A stretch of 64,000 nucleotides of DNA from Pseudomonas viridiflava (GCF_900590885.1 NZ_UUON01000042.1:1-64000), one strand, 5' to 3'. Counted from the first letter of the stretch, positions 17,899-26,945 are shown. The notes: generated by a model from the letters alone, not told the origin. Translations and numbers: made by a program.

Positions 17899-18480
17899 CT
17901 AGTTGTAAACCCACAGCACGCGGGCGGGCAGGTCGGTCAGGTTGGCGTAGCGGCAATGGGCGAAACTGGCCAGGTGGAAGCTGTCGCCTTGGCCGAGGGT
18001 GACCGAATCGGCCTCGCCCTCGACCCACAGCGTCAGCTCGCCTTCCAGCACAAAACCGGCCTGCTCGGCGCGGTCGCTCATGGTTTGATCACCGCTGTTG
18101 GCGCCGGGGGCCAACAGGCTGTCGAGCATCGAAAACGCGCCGTTCATGCTCGGTGAAACGAGGATGTCGGTGATGCCGTTGGCGTAATACAACGTGCGCC
18201 GCTCGTTGGGCCGGGTGATCCAGTCCACCGCCTTGGGCTTGGGCTGGCTGTAGAAATAGGTGGTGGGCACGTCGAGGGCGTGGCTGATGGCGGTCAGGTC
18301 CGCCACGGTCGGGCGCGACAGGCCGCGCTCCACCTGGGACAGGAAACCCACCGAGCGCTCGATCTTTTGCGCAAGCTGGGCTAGGGTGAGCTTCTTGTGC
18401 TTGCGCAGGTCGTGGATCAGCGCGGCGAGGGTGGCAAGTTCATCTTGTGGGGTCATGAAATTTATGTCGAATAATTTCAT
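17899..18480 (-). CDS. XRE-cupin transcriptional regulator (PauR/PuuR-like)
   Basis: A 193-residue regulator: an XRE HTH at about residues 15-75 (LTLAQLAQKIERSVGFLSQVERGLSRP) and a C-terminal cupin sensor domain at about 110-190. This pairing is that of PuuR and PauR, which repress polyamine breakdown genes. It precedes the ligase gene by 11 bp. Two starts are possible: ATG at 18480 (used) or ATG at 18456; both lie within an inverted repeat, TCATGAAATT / AATTTCATGA, which looks like an autoregulatory operator. Neither has a good ribosome site. Confidence 0.85.
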   Translation of the reverse strand: MKLFDINFMTPQDELATLAALIHDLRKHKKLTLAQLAQKIERSVGFLSQVERGLSRPTVADLTAISHALDVPTTYFYSQPKPKAVDWITRPNERRTLYYANGITDILVSPSMNGAFSMLDSLLAPGANSGDQTMSDRAEQAGFVLEGELTLWVEGEADSVTLGQGDSFHLASFAHCRYANLTDLPARVLWVYN

Positions 18481-18506
18481 GAAAAATTACAGGATTTATT
18501 TCATGA
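18453..18506. promoter_or_regulatory. TTTCATGA operator cluster over the regulator start
   Basis: A perfect 10-bp inverted repeat, TCATGAAATT (18453-18462) and AATTTCATGA (18473-18482), and a third half-site ATTTCATGA at 18498-18506. The cluster covers the 5' end of the XRE-cupin gene and faces the divergent RcnB-like gene. Repression by the adjacent regulator is a natural reading but unproven. Confidence 0.5.
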
Positions 18507-18631
18507 CGGCAATGGCGATGATGCTCAAGGCACCGCTCTTGTGGCTAGAGGAATGTATGGCGTGGGAGCTGAATGATTCCGTGCCGCTGCGGTCCGAACC
18601 TGAGTACGCGCCATTCATTCAAGGAGCACCC

Positions 18632-18940
18632 ATGAAATCCAGAACCCTCGCCGCTTGCCTGTTGGTCGCCGCCAGCCTGTCCACCGCCAGCTTTGTGGCT
18701 CAGGCCGGGGATACCCCCCAGGAAACCGTCAAGCCGTCCAATATCAACACCCGTGACTTGAAAGAAGGCGACCGCGCCCCGGACATCCTGATGCGCAAGG
18801 AGTCGGCCGTCAGCGACTGGAAAAAGCGTGGCCTCAAGCAACCCGAGGCCGACAGCCAATGGGCGCGGGTAGGCGACCGTTTTGTGCTGCTCAAGACCAC
18901 CAACGGCACCATTCTTGAGATCACACCCGTCAAGAAATGA
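18632..18940 (+). CDS. RcnB-family periplasmic protein
   Basis: A 102-residue protein with a Sec signal peptide (about residues 1-27, ending FVAQAGD). The C-terminal half, SDWKKRGLKQPEADSQWARVGDRFVLL followed by ATGVI-like residues (here TNGTILEI), matches the RcnB family, small periplasmic proteins tied to nickel/cobalt homeostasis in E. coli but widespread with unknown roles elsewhere. ATG at 18632 is chosen over upstream starts because AAGGAG lies six bases before it. Stands alone before the MFS gene. Confidence 0.82.
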   Translation: MKSRTLAACLLVAASLSTASFVAQAGDTPQETVKPSNINTRDLKEGDRAPDILMRKESAVSDWKKRGLKQPEADSQWARVGDRFVLLKTTNGTILEITPVKK

Positions 18941-19017
18941 CCTGTCTGTTTTGCCTGTTCTTGCGTTAAGGTAACCGGCCGCAATGGCCGCGTTACCTAC
19001 ACAAGAAAGAGAGCAGG

Positions 19018-20211
19018 ATGCTTGCCACAATAAGAAACTACCCCCGCACCGTGAACCTGTTGCTGTGCGCCACGTTGATGCTGACGCTGGCCAAAGCCAT
19101 CACCTTTCCCTACCTGGTTATTTACCTCACCAGTCACTTCGCTCTCGACATCAGCCAGGTCGGCCTGGTGATCGGCAGTTCGTTGATCGTCGGATCATTG
19201 CTCAGCGTCTACGGCGGTTTCCTGGTGGACCGCATCAACAGCTATCGCCTGCTGCTCGGGCTGAGCGTGGTGTTTGTGCTGGGGTTTATCGGCACGGTCC
19301 TCGCGCAGAATATCTGGGCGTTCTACAGCTGCCTGATCATGATCAACCTGGCCTACGCGGTTATCGATATTGCGGTGAAGGCCGGTTTTGCCAGCCTGTT
19401 GCCCGAGGACGCGCGCAGCGAAGTGTTCTCTATCAAGTACACCCTGACCAATATCGGCTATGCCGTGGGCCCGGCGTTTGGCGCGGTGGTGGCCAAGCTG
19501 GATATCAGCCTGCCCTTTGTGCTGTCGGCGCTGCTGGGGTTGGGGTTTTTCCTGTTGTACTGGCGCTGGGGCGACCGCACGTTGGCAACCGCCGAGCCGG
19601 CGCAAAAACCGGTGTCGTTCCTCGCCGTCGGCCGTGTGCTGCTGCGTGATCACCGCCTGGTGTGTTTCACCATTGGCGGTTTGCTCAGCGCGGTAGTGTT
19701 CGGCCAGTTTACGGCCTACCTGTCGCAGTACCTGGTGACCACCACCACCGCCGAATACACCTACACCGTAATCAGCGCCGTGCTCACCACCAACGCCGTG
19801 CTGGTGATCGCCCTGCAATACGTGATTGGCCGGCGCATCTCGCACCGTCATCTGAGCCAATGGCTGATCTTTGGCTTGAGCATGTTCATGCTCGGGTTGA
19901 TCGGGTTTGCGCTGTCCACCAGCGTGCTGTGGTGGGTGCTGGCGATGGCGGTGTTCACGGTGGGGGAGATTGTGGTGTTTCCGGCCGAGTACATGTTTAT
20001 CGACCGGATCGCCCCGGACCACCTGCGCGGCATGTACTACGGCGCGCAAAACCTGTCCAACCTCGGCGCCGCACTGGGGCCGGTGTTGTGCGGGCTGGTG
20101 CTGGCCAGCCTGCCGGCCCACACCATGTTCTACATGCTGGGGGCGTTTATCGTCGGCGGCGGGGTGTTCTATTTCATTGGGGCGAGGCTGAAGGCAAATC
20201 TTCCAGGTTAA
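19018..20211 (+). CDS. MFS transporter
   Basis: A 397-residue, 12-TM major facilitator. The loop between helices 2 and 3 reads GGFLVDRINSYRLLLGL, a degenerate form of the family motif A. No soluble domains are present. The family fits drug or metabolite efflux (MdtH/YfcJ type), but nothing in the sequence names a substrate. An AAAGAGAG ribosome site precedes the ATG. Its last 38 bp overlap the 3' end of the convergent DUF1652 gene. Confidence 0.82.
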   Translation: MLATIRNYPRTVNLLLCATLMLTLAKAITFPYLVIYLTSHFALDISQVGLVIGSSLIVGSLLSVYGGFLVDRINSYRLLLGLSVVFVLGFIGTVLAQNIWAFYSCLIMINLAYAVIDIAVKAGFASLLPEDARSEVFSIKYTLTNIGYAVGPAFGAVVAKLDISLPFVLSALLGLGFFLLYWRWGDRTLATAEPAQKPVSFLAVGRVLLRDHRLVCFTIGGLLSAVVFGQFTAYLSQYLVTTTTAEYTYTVISAVLTTNAVLVIALQYVIGRRISHRHLSQWLIFGLSMFMLGLIGFALSTSVLWWVLAMAVFTVGEIVVFPAEYMFIDRIAPDHLRGMYYGAQNLSNLGAALGPVLCGLVLASLPAHTMFYMLGAFIVGGGVFYFIGARLKANLPG

Positions 20212-20446
20212 GTTTGCCGACATTGTTGCTCTGCAGTTCGTAGCGCAACTCTTCGACCATTTTTTCCACCTCCTGCGGGGTTTGCAGGCGGTTGGTGCTG
20301 ATGCCGGTGACCACCAGGTCGACCCGGCCGGTGTCGGCGTCATAGACCTTGAGAGTCAGGGACGCATCCCGGCACAGGGTGAACTCGCAAGTCAGCGGCG
20401 ACAGGCCTTCTTCGATGCAATTTCGCAGTTGGGCGAGGGTAAACAT
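20174..20446 (-). CDS. DUF1652 family protein
   Basis: A 90-residue protein starting MFTLAQLRNCIEEGLSPL and containing TGRVDLVVTGISTNRL, matching DUF1652, a small family found almost only in pseudomonads and without known function. No signal peptide or membrane segment. AGGAAC precedes the ATG. The 3' end overlaps the MFS gene by 38 bp in the opposite orientation. Confidence 0.8.
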   Translation of the reverse strand: MFTLAQLRNCIEEGLSPLTCEFTLCRDASLTLKVYDADTGRVDLVVTGISTNRLQTPQEVEKMVEELRYELQSNNVGKLNLEDLPSASPQ

Positions 20447-20549
20447 GCTGGTTCCTTCAGGGCATCGGTTTCGATGCCTTAAAGCTTAGGGGTTGCACCT
20501 GCGCGCCATAAGGCGAATTCGCACTAGCCGCACTAGTGCATTTGCACGT

Positions 20550-22046
20550 TCAAGGCTTGTGTTTAAGTCGCAGTTCCCCGGCAAACAGCCCGCGTTCACG
20601 GGCCCACACGATGGCCGCGCTGCGGCTGTGCACGCCCAGCTTCGAATACACCGTGGCCACATGGTTACGCACAGTGTTGGGCGCCAGTTTCAGGCGCGAG
20701 GCGATCTCCTTGTCGGCCAGGCCTTCGCAGATCAAGCCCAGCACGTCACGCTCACGGGCAGTGAGGTCGGTGAAGGCGATATTGGGCAGGTTGGGGCTGT
20801 TGACGCTCTTGGCGTTGGCCAGCTTTTCGATCAGGGTCTGGCTGAACCATGAGGCGTCCTGCATCACTTCCTCGATGGCCGCCACCAGCTCCAGCTCCGA
20901 GCGCTTGCGTTCGGTGATGTTCATTAGCACCAGCAGGTAGCAGGGCACGTCCTCGATGATCACGGTGTCGGCGGACACCACGCAGTCGATTACTTCATGG
21001 CCTTTCTTGCGCACCTTGAGGTCGAGGCCTTCAAGGTTGCCGGCTTTTTCCAGGCTGGCGAACAACTGCGCGCCGGCGGTGGCGCTGTCGATGAAGTCGA
21101 TATCCTCGATGGCTTTGCCGATCAGCTCTTCGCTGATATAGCCGGTAATGCTCATGAACGCTTCGTTGACGTCCACCACCTGGCGGTTGGCGGCGTTGCA
21201 CACCAGGGTCGGCACCGGCGTCAGGCGGAAGGATTTGGCGAAGCGCTCCTCGCTCTGGCGCAGGGCGATTTCCGCCTTGCGGCGCGGTTCCAGGTCCATG
21301 AAGGAAAACAGCATGCAGTCTTCCTCGTTCATGTCCAACGGCTGGCCGGCGACGATCACCAGTTTGCTGCCGCCTTCGGGCAGGCGCAGTTCGGCCTGCA
21401 TCTGCGGGATGGTCGCGCCTTCGCCCAGGCGCTGGATGGCCAGGTCCTTGCGTTCGGCCTGTTCCAGCACGTCCAGCTCATACACGGACTTGCCGATGAC
21501 CTGGTCGCGGTTGTAGCCGGTCATCTCCAGAAAGCCCTGGTTGACCTTGATGTAGCGCAGGTCGCTCAAGCGGCAGATCACCGCAGGCGCCGGGTTGGCG
21601 TTGAAGGTTTTTTCAAAGCGTTGCTCGGCGCTGGCCCATTCGGTGGCGTCGCTGAGGATCAGCACCAGCAACTCGGGCTCGCCGTGGGAGTCGCTGATCA
21701 CCAGGCTGCGCAGGCGGTGCACCCAGGTTCTGTCGGGGTCGCCCAGGGGCGTGACTTCCACCACCACATCGCTGAACTCTTCGCCCGCCGCCGCGCGCGC
21801 CAACGGGTAGTTTTCCAGCAGCACGGGATGGTTGTTGCGATAGCGCAGGGCAAAGCGTTCGGCGTACTCGCGGGTGTTGGCACCCAGGGCCATCACTGCC
21901 TCGATACCGTGCATGGTCAACGCGGCTTCATTGGCCCAGAGGATGGTCTGGTCGACTTCGGCGAGGATGATCCCATCGGACAGCCCGGAGATGATCTGCT
22001 GCAGTTGGCGGCGATTGGTTTCTTTGGCAAGAACGTCCTGGGTCAT
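20550..22046 (-). CDS. triple-PAS LuxR-type regulator
   Basis: A 498-residue cytoplasmic regulator. Three PAS domains follow one another (roughly residues 12-120, 140-250 and 260-370), with typical LSDGIILAEVDQTILWANEAA and TGYNRDQVIGKSVYEL motifs. A LuxR HTH closes the protein (about 430-490, LTARERDVLGLICEGLADKEIA). No receiver or kinase domain, so it likely senses ligands or redox state through the PAS domains and binds DNA directly. Start ATG at 22046 has GGAG at proper distance; an in-frame ATG at 22073 is less likely. Divergent from the membrane protein gene. Confidence 0.85.
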   Translation of the reverse strand: MTQDVLAKETNRRQLQQIISGLSDGIILAEVDQTILWANEAALTMHGIEAVMALGANTREYAERFALRYRNNHPVLLENYPLARAAAGEEFSDVVVEVTPLGDPDRTWVHRLRSLVISDSHGEPELLVLILSDATEWASAEQRFEKTFNANPAPAVICRLSDLRYIKVNQGFLEMTGYNRDQVIGKSVYELDVLEQAERKDLAIQRLGEGATIPQMQAELRLPEGGSKLVIVAGQPLDMNEEDCMLFSFMDLEPRRKAEIALRQSEERFAKSFRLTPVPTLVCNAANRQVVDVNEAFMSITGYISEELIGKAIEDIDFIDSATAGAQLFASLEKAGNLEGLDLKVRKKGHEVIDCVVSADTVIIEDVPCYLLVLMNITERKRSELELVAAIEEVMQDASWFSQTLIEKLANAKSVNSPNLPNIAFTDLTARERDVLGLICEGLADKEIASRLKLAPNTVRNHVATVYSKLGVHSRSAAIVWARERGLFAGELRLKHKP

Positions 22047-22132
22047 AGGTTCTCCGGCGGTGAAAGGGCGCATGGAAGTACGACACGCGGGCTTGAGGAT
22101 AGTGCAGAGAAATTGCCGGGGGAGGGGTGCGA

Positions 22133-22218
22133 ATGCACCAGGCTGTCTGGTGCATATGGGCCACGACTGAACGGATGTCGTTTCGCCACACTCCCATCCA
22201 TCAAGGCAAATTGCCTTG
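22133..22218. promoter_or_regulatory. two palindromes in a divergent promoter region
   Basis: Between the PAS-LuxR gene and the membrane-protein gene are ATGCACCAG / CTGGTGCAT with a five-base spacer (22133-22155) and CAAGGCAA-A-TTGCCTTG (22202-22218). Both are perfect. They are well placed as operators for either gene. Confidence 0.45.
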
Positions 22219-22245
22219 CTCCTATAACTTGTGAAGGGCCTTTGT

Positions 22246-23214
22246 ATGACCACTGTCTATGAAACCAACCGTTCGTTGTTTCGCGTGTCCTGGAGCTCGG
22301 TATTGGCCGGTAGTGCAATTGCACTGGTGACGTACCTGGTATTGAGCGTGCTGGGCACCGCCATTGGCGCCAGCGCAGTCGACCCCATGGAGGCGGGTAA
22401 CCCACTGGCCGGTTTCGGCACCGGTGCCGGGATCTGGCTGTTTGTCTCGACACTTGTGGCTATCGCCCTCGGCGCATTTGTGGCCGGTCGCACCGCACCG
22501 GACCGTGGCGGCCTGCACGGCGTACTGACCTGGACCCTGACTACCTTGCTCACCACCTGGCTGCTGGCCGGGCTGGCCGCGAGCGTGGTCGGCACCGCCG
22601 GCAATGTGGTGGGCAAGGGGCTGTCGGCTGCTGGTAGCGGTATTGCCGCCGCAGCGCCGGGGATCGGCAACAGCCTCAAGCAGCAGTTGAACGAACAAGG
22701 CATCCAGCTGGACTGGAACAGCCTGCAGGGGCAACTCGATACCTTGCTCAAACAAAGCGGCAAGGCTGAGCTGGACCCGGCCAACGTCGAGCAGAAAACC
22801 GACCAGGCCGCCGCGGATGGCAAACAATCGGCAACCGATGCAGCGTCCAACCCGGCCCAGGCGGGTGATGAATTGAAGCAGTGGTTCGAGCGTGTCAAAG
22901 CCTCCGGTGAACCGGCGTTGAACGCCGCCGATAAGGACGCGTTGGTCAACATCGTTGCGGCCCGTACTGGCAAGAGCAAGGAAGAAGCCACGCAGATCGT
23001 CGACAACTATGCCAAGGCGTATGAGCAAGCCATGCAGAAGGTTGATGAGCTCAAGCAACAGGCCGAGCAGAAAGCCCGTGAAGCCGGTGAAGTGGCAGCC
23101 AAGCAACTGTCCCGTGCCGCGTGGAGCACCTTGGCGATGTTGCTGTTGGGTGCGGCGTTGAGCTTCTTTGTAGGCCGTATCGCGCTGACGACCCGTCGTG
23201 TGCCGTTGGCTTAA
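22246..23214 (+). CDS. inner-membrane protein with soluble central region (often labelled PhnA-like)
   Basis: A 322-residue protein with three hydrophobic segments in the first 125 residues (around 18-40, 62-85 and 92-125), a long Ala/Gln/Lys-rich, probably helical region (130-285) with ATDAASNPAQAGDELKQWFE, and a last TM helix near 290-312. I know similar proteins only as conserved pseudomonad membrane proteins, sometimes called PhnA-like without functional evidence. The ATG at 22246 has GAAGGG upstream; a GTG at 22231 would add five residues. Confidence 0.7.
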   Translation: MTTVYETNRSLFRVSWSSVLAGSAIALVTYLVLSVLGTAIGASAVDPMEAGNPLAGFGTGAGIWLFVSTLVAIALGAFVAGRTAPDRGGLHGVLTWTLTTLLTTWLLAGLAASVVGTAGNVVGKGLSAAGSGIAAAAPGIGNSLKQQLNEQGIQLDWNSLQGQLDTLLKQSGKAELDPANVEQKTDQAAADGKQSATDAASNPAQAGDELKQWFERVKASGEPALNAADKDALVNIVAARTGKSKEEATQIVDNYAKAYEQAMQKVDELKQQAEQKAREAGEVAAKQLSRAAWSTLAMLLLGAALSFFVGRIALTTRRVPLA

Positions 23215-23235
23215 TTGACCCCACACGGTCAAAAC

Positions 23236-23263
23236 TGTGGGAGGGGGCTTGCCCCCTGCCACA
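23236..23263. repeat. REP palindrome
   Basis: TGTGGGAGGGGGCTTG followed by CCCCCTGCCACA, the shared REP core with one arm mismatch (TGCC for TCCC). Placed between the membrane-protein stop codon and the FKBP gene. Confidence 0.85.
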
Positions 23264-23355
23264 TTTGCAATTGTGTATTGAGTGCGGCTGCATGCTTGCC
23301 AAAACCAGCCGATTCTGGGAAAACCCCTGCCTTTGCGCATTCGACGAGACCCGCC

Positions 23356-23700
23356 ATGAATCATGACGAACTCCAGATCACCGACCTCCGCCAGGGCGAC
23401 GGCAAAGCCGTGGTCAAGGGCGCGCTGATCACCACGCAATACACCGGCACCCTGGAAGACGGCACGGTGTTCGATTCGTCCTGGGAGCGGGGCAAGCCGT
23501 TCCAGTGTGTGATCGGCACCGGGCGCGTGATCAAGGGCTGGGACCAGGGCTTGATGGGCATGCAGGTCGGCGGTGTACGCACGCTGTTTGTGCCGGCCCA
23601 CTTGGCGTATGGCGAGCGCTCGATGGGCGCGCATATCAAGCCCAACAGCAATCTGCGGTTTGAAATTGAATTGTTGGAAGTGCTGACTCGGGAGGATTGA
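23356..23700 (+). CDS. FKBP-type peptidyl-prolyl isomerase
   Basis: A 114-residue single-domain FKBP. YTGTLEDGTVFDSSWERGKPF, GRVIKGWDQGLMGMQVGG and PAHLAYGER are the family's conserved strands and loops, including the ligand-pocket residues Tyr, Phe-Asp, Trp and Tyr. No signal peptide, so it is cytoplasmic. It accelerates proline isomerisation and may act as a chaperone. There is no clear operon partner: mgtA follows after a 447-bp gap. Confidence 0.92.
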   Translation: MNHDELQITDLRQGDGKAVVKGALITTQYTGTLEDGTVFDSSWERGKPFQCVIGTGRVIKGWDQGLMGMQVGGVRTLFVPAHLAYGERSMGAHIKPNSNLRFEIELLEVLTRED

Positions 23701-23761
23701 GGCGTGCCGTGTCGCGGCTTCCTGAACCCATCCTGAAGAATCTTCTTATTCACCATACGGA

Positions 23762-24147
23762 AACTTTCCTACGGTTTACTCTCCTGAAATCGGGGCGTAA
23801 GCTTCGCGCGTTTTCATCAATAGCGGAGACCCTCAGTGGGTACTTGTTCGAGTGACAGTTGTCGGCCGGTCTCGGTAACCGGCACGTACTTGGCAAGGTA
23901 ACGCGCATTTTTTCAGGTGCCGTTATCTCGCCAATCATAGCGAGAAGCGGCATCCCGGCAGCGGCCAGTCCTGGCCCCTGTCTGATCCCCTCTCATCGAC
24001 GCTGACCAGCACCTGACTCACCTCGGGATGCTACGGACGCGCCTGCCTTTTTTCGGCAGGCGGGCCACGCTAACTGTGCCTGTAAAAAGGGCGCGGCGCA
24101 GACGGCCGTACCTGCTCGACGGTTTTTCCTCGCGCAGGAGTAACACC
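23762..24147 (+). promoter_or_regulatory. long structured 5' leader of mgtA
   Basis: The 447-bp interval between FKBP and mgtA has no credible gene. It contains several hairpins: CCGGT/ACCGG near 23866-23882, GGCAC/GTGCC enclosing 23880-23921, CTCGC (23927-23931) with GCGAG (23940-23944), and GCCTGCC (24041-24047) with GGCAGGC (24055-24061) around a T6 loop. A TTTCCTA motif is at 23765. Mg2+ transporter genes are often controlled through their leaders; I could not match this one to the M-box or the enterobacterial mgtA leader. Confidence 0.45.
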
Positions 24148-26853
24148 ATGAACCTGACTCTGTTGAAAGAGTTCTTTGCCGGCTTCCTGCGGACCCGGCA
24201 CATCGCCCGGCATTTCCGCCGCCTGGCGATGCTCGACACCGTGACCGACGCCAGCGTCAGCCGCGAAGTGCCGCCGACCCTGGCGCAAACCCTGGTGGTC
24301 GCAGCCAACAGCAGTGCCGTGCAATTGCTCGGGACCCTGGGTAGCCACACCGAGGGTTTGAACACCCAGGAAGCCGACGCCCTGCGCGTGCAATACGGCC
24401 TCAACGAGGTGGAGCACGAACAGCCGCTGCCGTGGTGGGTGCACCTGTGGCACTGCTACAAAAACCCGTTCAACCTGCTGCTGACCTTGCTCGCGGTGAT
24501 CTCCTGGCTGACCGAAGACATGAAGGCCGCCACGGTGATTTTCTCCATGGTGGTGCTCTCGACCCTGCTGCGTTTCTGGCAGGAGGCCAAGTCGAACAAG
24601 GCCGCCGATGCCTTGAAAGCCATGGTCAGCAACACCGCCACGGTGCTGCGTCGCGATGCCGCCAAGCGCATTGAATTGCCGATCAAGCAACTGGTGCCGG
24701 GCGACCTCATCGTGCTGTCGGCCGGGGATATGATCCCCGCCGACTGCCGCGTGCTCAGCGCCAAGGACCTGTTCGTCAGCCAGGCTGCAATGACCGGTGA
24801 GTCGATGCCGGTGGAGAAGTTCGCCCAGCAGCAGGACGCCCACACGCGCAACCCGCTGGACCTGGAAAACATCCTGTTCATGGGCACCAACGTGGTGTCC
24901 GGTGCGGCCACGGCGGTGGTCCTGACCACTGGCAACAGCACCTATTTCGGCGCCCTGGCGCAACGTGTGACCGCCACCGACCGCGCGACCACCTCGTTCC
25001 AGCACGGCGTGAACAAGGTCAGCTGGTTGTTGATCCGCTTTATGTTTGTGATGGCGCCGCTGGTGCTGTTCATCAACGGGTTCACCAAGGGCGACTGGAC
25101 CGAAGCGCTGCTGTTTGCGCTGTCGATTGCCGTGGGGCTGACCCCGGAAATGCTGCCGATGATTGTCACATCCACCCTGGCCAAGGGCGCGGTGTTTCTG
25201 TCGCGCAAGAAGGTCATCGTCAAGCGACTGGACGCGATCCAGAACTTCGGCGCCATGGATGTGCTGTGCACCGACAAGACCGGCACCCTGACCCAGGACA
25301 AGATTTTCCTGGCGCGCCATGTCGACGTGTGGGGCGAAGAGTCCGACGACGTATTGGAAATGGCCTACCTCAACAGCTACTACCAGACCGGCCTGAAAAA
25401 CCTGCTGGACGTAGCGGTGCTGGAGCATGTGGAAGTGCATCGCGAGCTGAAAGTTGGTACCGCGTTCCACAAGGTTGACGAGATTCCCTTCGACTTCAAT
25501 CGCCGCCGCATGTCGGTGGTGGTGGCCCAGGAGGGCTTGCCGCACCTGTTGATCTGCAAGGGTGCCGTGGAGGAAATCCTCTCTGTGTGCAACACCGTGC
25601 GCCATGGCGACAGCAACGAAGCGCTGACCGATGAGCTGCTGGCGCGCATCCGCCAAGTGACTGCGGCGTTCAACGAAGAAGGCCTGCGCGTGGTGGCCGT
25701 GGCGGCACAGCCGATGAACCCGGGGCGCGACACCTACAGCCTGGCGGATGAGCGCGACCTGACGCTGATCGGCTACGTGGCCTTCCTCGACCCGCCCAAG
25801 GAAAGCACCGCGCCTGCGCTCAAGGCTCTCAAGGCCCATGGCGTGGCGGTAAAAGTGCTGACCGGCGACAACGAGCTGGTCACCGCCAAAATCTGCCGTG
25901 AAGTGGGCCTGGAGCAACAGGGCCTGTTGATGGGCAACGACATCGAGGACATGACCGACGCCGAGCTGGCCAAGGCCGTGGAAACCACCAACGTGTTCGC
26001 GCGGCTGACCCCCAGCCACAAGGAGCGCATCGTGCGCCTGCTCAAGGCCAACGGGCATGTGGTGGGTTTCATGGGCGATGGCATCAACGACGCGCCCGCG
26101 TTGCGCACTGCCGATATCGGCATCTCGGTGGACAGCGCGGTGGATATCGCCAAGGAAGCGGCCGACATCATCCTGCTGGAAAAAAGCCTGATGATCCTTG
26201 AGGAGGGCGTGCTGGAAGGCCGTCGCACCTTCGCCAACATGCTCAAGTACATCAAGATGACTGCCAGCTCGAACTTCGGCAACGTGTTCTCGGTGCTGGT
26301 GGCCAGTGCTTTTATCCCGTTTTTGCCGATGCTGCCGATGCACCTGCTGGTGCAGAACCTGCTGTATGACATTTCGCAGATCGCGATTCCGTTCGATAAC
26401 GTCGACGCCGAAATGCTCGCCAAACCGCAACGCTGGCAGCCGGGGGAAGTGGGGCGCTTCATGCTGTTTTTCGGGCCGATCAGCTCGATCTTCGACATCA
26501 CCACATTCGCGCTCATGTGGTACGTGTTCGATGCCAACACCCCGGACCATCAGACGCTGTTTCAGTCGGGCTGGTTCGTGGTGGGGCTGCTGACCCAGAC
26601 GTTGATCGTGCACATGATCCGCACGCCGAAAATCCCGTTCCTGCAAAGCCGCGCAGCGATGCCGTTGATGGTGATGACCGGCGTGATCATGGCCGTGGGG
26701 ATTTTCCTGCCGATGGGGCCGCTGGCGCACTACTTCAAACTGCAGGCGCTGCCGTCGTTGTATTTCGTGTTCCTGCCGGTGATTTTGCTGGCGTACATGG
26801 CGCTGACCCAGGCGGTGAAGGGCTACTACATCCGTAAGTTTGGCTGGCAGTAA
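24148..26853 (+). CDS. mgtA: magnesium-translocating P-type ATPase
   Basis: A 901-residue P3B-type ATPase importing Mg2+ across the inner membrane at the cost of ATP. Visible motifs: TGES in the actuator domain, DKTGTLT with the phosphorylated Asp near residue 376, KGAVEEIL in the nucleotide domain, LTGDNELVTAKIC and GDGINDAPAL in the hinge; about ten membrane helices. The N-terminus is amphipathic and basic, as in MgtA. ATG at 24148 has AGGAG upstream; the frame is open for 40 codons more but lies in the leader. mgtC follows after a REP palindrome, so the pair probably responds to Mg2+ limitation. Confidence 0.95.
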   Translation: MNLTLLKEFFAGFLRTRHIARHFRRLAMLDTVTDASVSREVPPTLAQTLVVAANSSAVQLLGTLGSHTEGLNTQEADALRVQYGLNEVEHEQPLPWWVHLWHCYKNPFNLLLTLLAVISWLTEDMKAATVIFSMVVLSTLLRFWQEAKSNKAADALKAMVSNTATVLRRDAAKRIELPIKQLVPGDLIVLSAGDMIPADCRVLSAKDLFVSQAAMTGESMPVEKFAQQQDAHTRNPLDLENILFMGTNVVSGAATAVVLTTGNSTYFGALAQRVTATDRATTSFQHGVNKVSWLLIRFMFVMAPLVLFINGFTKGDWTEALLFALSIAVGLTPEMLPMIVTSTLAKGAVFLSRKKVIVKRLDAIQNFGAMDVLCTDKTGTLTQDKIFLARHVDVWGEESDDVLEMAYLNSYYQTGLKNLLDVAVLEHVEVHRELKVGTAFHKVDEIPFDFNRRRMSVVVAQEGLPHLLICKGAVEEILSVCNTVRHGDSNEALTDELLARIRQVTAAFNEEGLRVVAVAAQPMNPGRDTYSLADERDLTLIGYVAFLDPPKESTAPALKALKAHGVAVKVLTGDNELVTAKICREVGLEQQGLLMGNDIEDMTDAELAKAVETTNVFARLTPSHKERIVRLLKANGHVVGFMGDGINDAPALRTADIGISVDSAVDIAKEAADIILLEKSLMILEEGVLEGRRTFANMLKYIKMTASSNFGNVFSVLVASAFIPFLPMLPMHLLVQNLLYDISQIAIPFDNVDAEMLAKPQRWQPGEVGRFMLFFGPISSIFDITTFALMWYVFDANTPDHQTLFQSGWFVVGLLTQTLIVHMIRTPKIPFLQSRAAMPLMVMTGVIMAVGIFLPMGPLAHYFKLQALPSLYFVFLPVILLAYMALTQAVKGYYIRKFGWQ

Positions 26854-26876
26854 AGCTACTGAAAGCACCGTGCCCC

Positions 26877-26906
26877 TGTGGCGAGCGAGCAAGCTCGCTC
26901 GCCACA
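26877..26906. repeat. REP-like palindrome between mgtA and mgtC
   Basis: TGTGGCGAGCGAGC, AA, then the exact complement: a 14-bp perfect stem. It belongs to the second common REP type of this genus (GTGGCGAG core) and lies inside the presumed mgtA-mgtC transcript, where it could reduce expression of the downstream gene. Confidence 0.85.
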
Positions 26907-26945
26907 AAAAGGCAGGCAGAGCGACAGAGTTAAAAGGAAGTTTTT

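Noticed and set aside
17888..18028. Longer N-terminus for the glutamine-synthetase-like ligase
   Set aside because: The extra residues are Arg/Pro-rich and overlap the cupin regulator gene; the GTG at 17887 has a ribosome site.
23762..24147. M-box riboswitch for mgtA
   Set aside because: I looked for the conserved GTTAGGTGAGGC-type core and did not find it; only unassigned hairpins remain.
24070..26907. A 945-codon open frame on the minus strand opposite mgtA
   Set aside because: It is His/Gln/Arg-rich, has no family motifs and mirrors the codon bias of mgtA; it is a shadow frame.
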